Source: JBOGVA01 sp050692195 (GTDB taxonomy: Bacteria; Actinomycetota; UBA4738). From it: a stretch of DNA of 35,510 bases. Of the stretch, positions 32,553 to 35,510 are shown in pieces (the first letter of the stretch is position 1; each line of letters opens with the position of its first letter). The translations under genes were made by a program, and so were the position numbers. Under the pieces are notes generated by a model. That model was given only the letters and a program-made list of their open reading frames with translations. It was not told where the DNA came from and made no database searches. The stretch spans positions 1 to 35,510 of the forward strand of contig JBOGVA010000013.1 in the NCBI GenBank assembly GCA_050692195.1. Reading direction: 5' to 3'.

Positions 32553-33233
32553 GTGGCCGTGACCGTCCGCTCCACTCCTCGGATCGCCGTCGTCGGAATC
32601 GTTCTCTCCTTCGCGCTGGCGGTCGCCGTGGGAATTCTCCGCACGGTCAACGCCGAACCGGTCGAACGGGTCGCAGAGGTCGCTGGCAACGTCGCGTTCG
32701 CGGTGGTGTTCGCCGCGCCTGGGCTTCTCGCGCTCTTTGGCCTCAGGGATCGACCGTCGCTCCTGGTTGCTGCGGGTAGTCTCGACCTGGCGCTCGCGTA
32801 CCTAACGCTAATCTCGCTCATCGGACTCGTCTTCATGGCCCCCGCAGTGATGTTCTTCGTTGCCGCGGGGCAGATGCGCGGGCCTGGAGGAAAGCTGTGG
32901 AGGTCGACCCTCGCCGTTCTGACCGCCGTGCTACTGGGCACGGCGGCGTTCTTCGTCTTGTTCGCACGAGAGGACCCGGTCTGCTGGGCAAGGAACCCAA
33001 CCACGGGCGAATCATTCCGTCTGAACCCAAACAGGTTCGTCCATGGAGGGTCAATCTCGATGAACAGCCGTGACCTTCCGCCAGGTGCGACTGAGTCCGG
33101 ATGTTCGAGCGACTCGATCGCGACCGGGGAAGCCATCGCCGGCGTCGCCGTCGTAGCCGCGATGCTCGTGGGGGCGTGGGTGCTTTCGAAACCACCCGAG
33201 CCGCTCGCCAAGGCTGTGCCTACGATTTCCTGA
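32553..33233 (+). CDS. small integral membrane protein of unknown family
   Basis: A 226-residue membrane protein. Hydrophobic segments are visible at about residues 11-29 (AVVGIVLSFALAVAVGIL), 45-65, 70-105 (two closely spaced), 117-140 (STLAVLTAVLLGTAAFFVLF) and 192-212 (AIAGVAVVAAMLVGAW). A polar loop at about 142-190 contains two cysteines (DPVCWARNP, ESGCSSDS) and would be outside the membrane. I do not recognise the family. GTG 32553 follows a -10 TAAGAT (32541-32546) by six bases, so the gene appears leaderless; the -35 is poor. It begins 36 bases after the tRNA. Confidence 0.7.
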   Translation: MAVTVRSTPRIAVVGIVLSFALAVAVGILRTVNAEPVERVAEVAGNVAFAVVFAAPGLLALFGLRDRPSLLVAAGSLDLALAYLTLISLIGLVFMAPAVMFFVAAGQMRGPGGKLWRSTLAVLTAVLLGTAAFFVLFAREDPVCWARNPTTGESFRLNPNRFVHGGSISMNSRDLPPGATESGCSSDSIATGEAIAGVAVVAAMLVGAWVLSKPPEPLAKAVPTIS

Positions 33234-33285
33234 CCCCGAAACGTTTTAGATGGACTGGGGTTTCAGTGCGTCAAGAAGCGAGAAA

Positions 33286-33336
33286 CGGTTCACACATCCT
33301 CGCGCCACCTCCACAATTTGAGCGTTGTGTGAACCG
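33286..33336. repeat. 11-base inverted repeat
   Basis: CGGTTCACACA (33286-33296) and TGTGTGAACCG (33326-33336) are exact reverse complements separated by 29 bases, in the gap between two convergent genes. It may be a long-looped terminator or a remnant of a mobile-element end; no flanking duplication or transposase was found. Confidence 0.5.
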
Positions 33337-33397
33337 AGCAACGAGGCGAACGGCTCCTCGTATTCGTGTCCGGCGCCGGGTGTGGCCCGGTGGTGTA

Positions 33398-33823
33398 CTA
33401 GCCGAGCGCTGGCGCCGGTTGGTAGGCATCAGGGAGAGGTGTGCCGGTCTCCGGTGACTCCACCTCCACGATGTCCCCCCGCATCGGCGCCAGTAGGCCC
33501 AGGAGCTCGTCCTGCTCGGGCTGAGGGACCTGGAACTGGCCGAGCGTGGCGACAAGGTCTTCCACCAACGCGTCGAACTCACCCGCGGTGACGCCCATCC
33601 CGACGTGCGTGTCCCTCATGTCGCGGCCGGCGTAGGTGCATGGCCCGCCGGTTGCCTCGCACACTTGATCGACGAGCATCTTCTTGAGCCGAGGGACGTC
33701 GGTACGGGCGAACTTCTTGTTGATGCGATCGTCCCCCGCACAGCGAGCCACGAAGGCCTCGACCACCGACTCGATGGCGCTTTGGCCTCCCAGCCGCTCG
33801 AACAGTGTCCTTTCCACAACCAT
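33398..33823 (-). CDS. truncated haemoglobin (group 1-like)
   Basis: A small haem protein of 141 residues with the two-over-two globin pattern: TLFERLGGQSAIESVVEAF (helices A-B), INKKFARTD at the CD corner, LKKMLVDQVCEATGGPCTYAGRDM (helix E region) and RDTHVGMGV, where H73 is the expected proximal haem ligand. Such proteins bind oxygen or nitric oxide and commonly take part in NO detoxification. ATG 33823 is used, with GGAGGG immediately before; GTG 33817 would have a better Shine-Dalgarno spacing and cannot be excluded. The C-terminal 20 residues are an acidic, proline-rich tail. The gene has its own promoter upstream. Confidence 0.9.
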   Translation of the reverse strand: MVVERTLFERLGGQSAIESVVEAFVARCAGDDRINKKFARTDVPRLKKMLVDQVCEATGGPCTYAGRDMRDTHVGMGVTAGEFDALVEDLVATLGQFQVPQPEQDELLGLLAPMRGDIVEVESPETGTPLPDAYQPAPALG

Positions 33824-33853
33824 CACCCTCCGTCGCCAAGTTGCTTGCCCGGA

Positions 33854-33898
33854 ACTGTAGGCGCGTATTCTCCGCCTGTCCAGGCGCGGAACGCCTGG
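33854..33898 (-). promoter_or_regulatory. truncated-haemoglobin promoter with inverted repeat over the -35
   Basis: On the minus strand -35 TGGACA (33882-33877), a 17-base spacer and -10 TACAGT (33859-33854) stand about 30 bases before the gene. The perfect repeat CCAGGCG-CGGAA-CGCCTGG (33880-33898) overlaps the first bases of the -35, a position suited to a regulator. Confidence 0.65.
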
Positions 33899-34216
33899 GG
33901 CCGAGTCACCCGTACGATGCCCGAATCAGATGGGACGAACGAGCGGAGCTGGGAGCACGTGTTTAGGGGTTCGCGCACCGATCCTTCAAGACCACCGCGG
34001 TAGAAGCCAGGTTTGTCCAGGCCAGCGGCTACCTTTGGCTCCCGAGAAGGGTTTCAGACGCCCGTTGGTGCCCTAGAAATGGCGCTCGACAACACGTGAA
34101 GGGACGTTGCAGTCGAGTGGTCGTCGAGTTCTTAGAAAGCTGAGCGCCCGGAGGAGATCTGACCTCCGGAGGCCGGGTCCCATCCCTGCCGGACGGCCGC
34201 AGAGGTAAGTCGCGGT
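33899..34216. other. 318-base stretch without a gene
   Basis: No convincing reading frame is seen on either strand. It holds one copy of a 30-base direct repeat (33966-33995) and a terminator-like hairpin CCGGAGG-(8)-CCTCCGG (34148-34169) that could end transcription from the fasciclin gene on the minus strand. Confidence 0.5.
33966..33995. repeat. 30-base imperfect direct repeat, copy 1
   Basis: This copy shares GGGGTTCGCGCACC-N-ATC-NN-TCA-N-GACCAC with a second copy at 34975-35004. Four positions differ. The two copies flank the fasciclin gene. Confidence 0.65.
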
Positions 34217-34987
34217 TCAGGGAAGCTTCAGTTCGTCAGGAATCATGACGCCGTCGATGACGTGGATCAGGCCGTTCGATGCCCGGATGTCCGCCTCGAT
34301 CACAGTGGCCCCATCGGCCTTGATCTTCCCCTCCTCCACGCGGATTCTCACCGGGTAACCGTGCCCTCCAGCGGGCTCGGTCTTTCCTGGTCCCACTGCG
34401 TCGAGCGCCTTCAGCTCCGACGACGGCCACTGGCCGGCGACACTGTGGTGCTGGAGGAGAACGACCAGGGCCGATCTGCCCGGAGAAATCTTCCGGGCGC
34501 GAAAGCTCTGCACGGCCTGGCGGGTGAGGGCTTCGAACGCATCGTCCGTGGGCGCGAATACCGTGCCGTTGAACCGCTCGTCCGTCATGAAGCGCAGAAG
34601 GGCGGGAGCGTCGTCTCCCAGGAGCCCCAAGAGGGTTTCGAAGCGACCGTCGGCGGCGAGGGCGGCGGGGACGCTCCCCTCCGGGAAAGCCTCTGGACTC
34701 GCGTCGCCCCGAGACGATGCCGGGGTCAGGGCCGCCGACTCCCCGGTCCGGCCGGTTCCCCCATCGCAGGCCACGAGGAGGAACGCCAGAGTCACGGCGA
34801 GGACCAAGAGGACAGCCGTGGACCTCGTGGCTCTCTCTCCCTCAGCGGCCGTCCTCTTCGTCTCCTCCCCGTATCGACCTCTCGGCCGTCCGGAACTCGT
34901 GACTATAGGAGCAGGGTAGAGCAAGTCTTCTGCTGACCCTAGATCCGGAGGGGGGCCGGCCCACTTCCGGCCTTGGGGTTCGCGCAC
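34217..34987 (-). CDS. fasciclin (FAS1)-domain lipoprotein
   Basis: Exported adhesion-type protein, up to 256 residues from GTG 34987. The lipoprotein signal is at about residues 55-74 (STAVLLVLAVTLAFLLVAC) and the single FAS1 domain at about 110-256, with the family motifs FNGTVFAPTDDAFEAL, LVVLLQHHSV and SNGLIHVIDGVMIP. The start is a problem. GTG 34987 lies inside a repeated sequence far ahead of the signal peptide. A TATAGT box at 34907-34902 suggests that transcription begins downstream of it, yet between that box and the signal sequence there is no in-frame ATG, GTG or TTG, although GGGGAGGAG is present. A non-standard start or a small sequence error near 34860 is possible. Confidence 0.85.
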   Translation of the reverse strand: MREPQGRKWAGPPPDLGSAEDLLYPAPIVTSSGRPRGRYGEETKRTAAEGERATRSTAVLLVLAVTLAFLLVACDGGTGRTGESAALTPASSRGDASPEAFPEGSVPAALAADGRFETLLGLLGDDAPALLRFMTDERFNGTVFAPTDDAFEALTRQAVQSFRARKISPGRSALVVLLQHHSVAGQWPSSELKALDAVGPGKTEPAGGHGYPVRIRVEEGKIKADGATVIEADIRASNGLIHVIDGVMIPDELKLP

Positions 34988-35004
34988 CTATCAGTCAGGA
35001 CCAC
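34975..35004. repeat. 30-base imperfect direct repeat, copy 2
   Basis: Second copy of the repeat at 33966-33995, beginning with the same 14 bases GGGGTTCGCGCACC. It overlaps the most upstream possible start of the fasciclin gene. Confidence 0.65.
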
Positions 35005-35099
35005 GAGCTCACAACCCCGTAATTCCCGGGGCGTTTCATCGAACAGCACGCCTCTGCTGCCGTCTGTCGCCTCCCCGAACGCCGAGCCGTTCATCGCGG

Positions 35100-35129
35100 T
35101 TGAGGCGCAAAGGGCGGAGATCCTAGACT
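35100..35129 (+). promoter_or_regulatory. candidate promoter of the terminal cupin gene
   Basis: -35 TTGAGG (35100-35105), an 18-base spacer and -10 TAGACT (35124-35129), 35 bases before ATG 35165. Confidence 0.5.
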
Positions 35130-35164
35130 CGCGGATGCCGATCTAGCAGGAGGTGCAGGGGACG

Positions 35165-35510
35165 ATGACTGGCTTGGAGAGGAAGAGCTTCGAAGCTCCG
35201 GATGAGGTTCGAACCCCATACGAGAAGGGGCGAGTGGACGTCGTGAACACGGCGGAATGGCCCGTCAAGCGGGTCAACCTCGAGCCCGGGTGGAGATGGA
35301 CCGAGCACACGCGCCCCGTCGTGGGAACCGACCTTTGTGAGGTCTTTCACGTCAAGTTCTTTCTGCACGGCCGGTTCGGTGTGCGCATGAAGGACGGAAC
35401 GGAGATTGAGTTTGGCCCAGGGGAGATCGGAGTGATCGACCCCGGGCACGATGCATGGGTCGTTGGTGATGAACCCTGCGCTTTCGTCGACTTCGCTGAG
35501 GTCGTGAGAC
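35165..35510 (+). CDS. cupin-domain protein, 3' end outside the window
   Basis: An open frame from ATG 35165 to the window edge, 115 codons visible without a stop. AGGAGG lies 11 bases upstream. The product is a cytoplasmic cupin: EPGWRWTEHTRPVVGTDLC, then VFHVKFFLHGRFGVRMKDG and PGEIGVIDPGHDAWVVG, with several histidines in metal-ligand positions. The pattern resembles small single-domain cupins of unknown ligand. There is no signal peptide, unlike the cupin at 23.4 kb. Confidence 0.8.
   Translation, partial: MTGLERKSFEAPDEVRTPYEKGRVDVVNTAEWPVKRVNLEPGWRWTEHTRPVVGTDLCEVFHVKFFLHGRFGVRMKDGTEIEFGPGEIGVIDPGHDAWVVGDEPCAFVDFAEVVR

Noticed and set aside
1..35510. CRISPR array, intact transposase, integrase or rRNA
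   Set aside because: No regularly spaced repeats, DDE or recombinase motifs or rRNA-like sequence were found on either strand.

Overview
The window looks like chromosome from a high-GC actinobacterium, probably an uncultured lineage. The best taxonomic marker is the 1219-residue kgd/odhA gene, in which a 2-oxoglutarate dehydrogenase E1 is fused to an E2-type acyltransferase domain, an arrangement typical of Actinomycetota. A DinB2-like polymerase and several genes whose start codon lies 6-8 bases after a -10 box (leaderless transcripts) fit the same assignment. No species can be named from the sequence.

Left flank (1-7.1 kb): the 3' end of a DUF11-repeat surface protein, a DinB2-type polymerase, an NTF2-like protein, an ArsR-SRPBCC fusion regulator with a clear operator, a short HicB-like protein, a Uma2-family nuclease, a lipoprotein, a 4Fe-4S uracil-DNA glycosylase, a multiply frameshifted remnant of a PYROXD2/phytoene-desaturase-like flavoprotein and a small unknown gene.

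Defence island (about 7.25-19.5 kb): a type I restriction-modification locus split into two forward transcription units. The first is hsdM-hsdS-DUF6119. The second is a DUF4143-type ATPase followed by hsdR, joined by a 4-base overlap. Between them, in reverse orientation, sits a two-gene cassette (DUF4062 protein plus a 270-residue protein of unknown family) that shares an operator-rich divergent promoter with the ATPase. The HsdR subunit has an extra C-terminal domain with every visible hallmark of a LexA/UmuD/CI-type self-cleaving S24 peptidase: an Ala-Gly site, Ser and Lys at canonical spacing. hsdM has an N-terminal helix-turn-helix and a leaderless promoter flanked by two copies of GTGAAC-N3-GTTTACG. 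A Shedu-like (DUF4263) nuclease gene closes the island and overlaps the 3' end of kgd. The best candidate for an undescribed system is this composite: type I RM with a predicted damage-sensing cleavable HsdR, an embedded DUF4062 module and built-in transcriptional control.

Right flank (19.5-35.5 kb): kgd, a secreted cupin, small secreted and GYD-domain proteins, a run of three exported zinc peptidases (M15 lipoprotein, metzincin, M36 fungalysin with a discoidin-like C-terminus), a DUF2207 membrane protein, tRNA-Ala(CGC), a small membrane protein, a truncated haemoglobin, a fasciclin-domain lipoprotein between two 30-base imperfect direct repeats, and a cupin gene cut by the window end. Strong hairpins close two convergent gene pairs. 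No rRNA, CRISPR array, intact transposase or integrase was seen.
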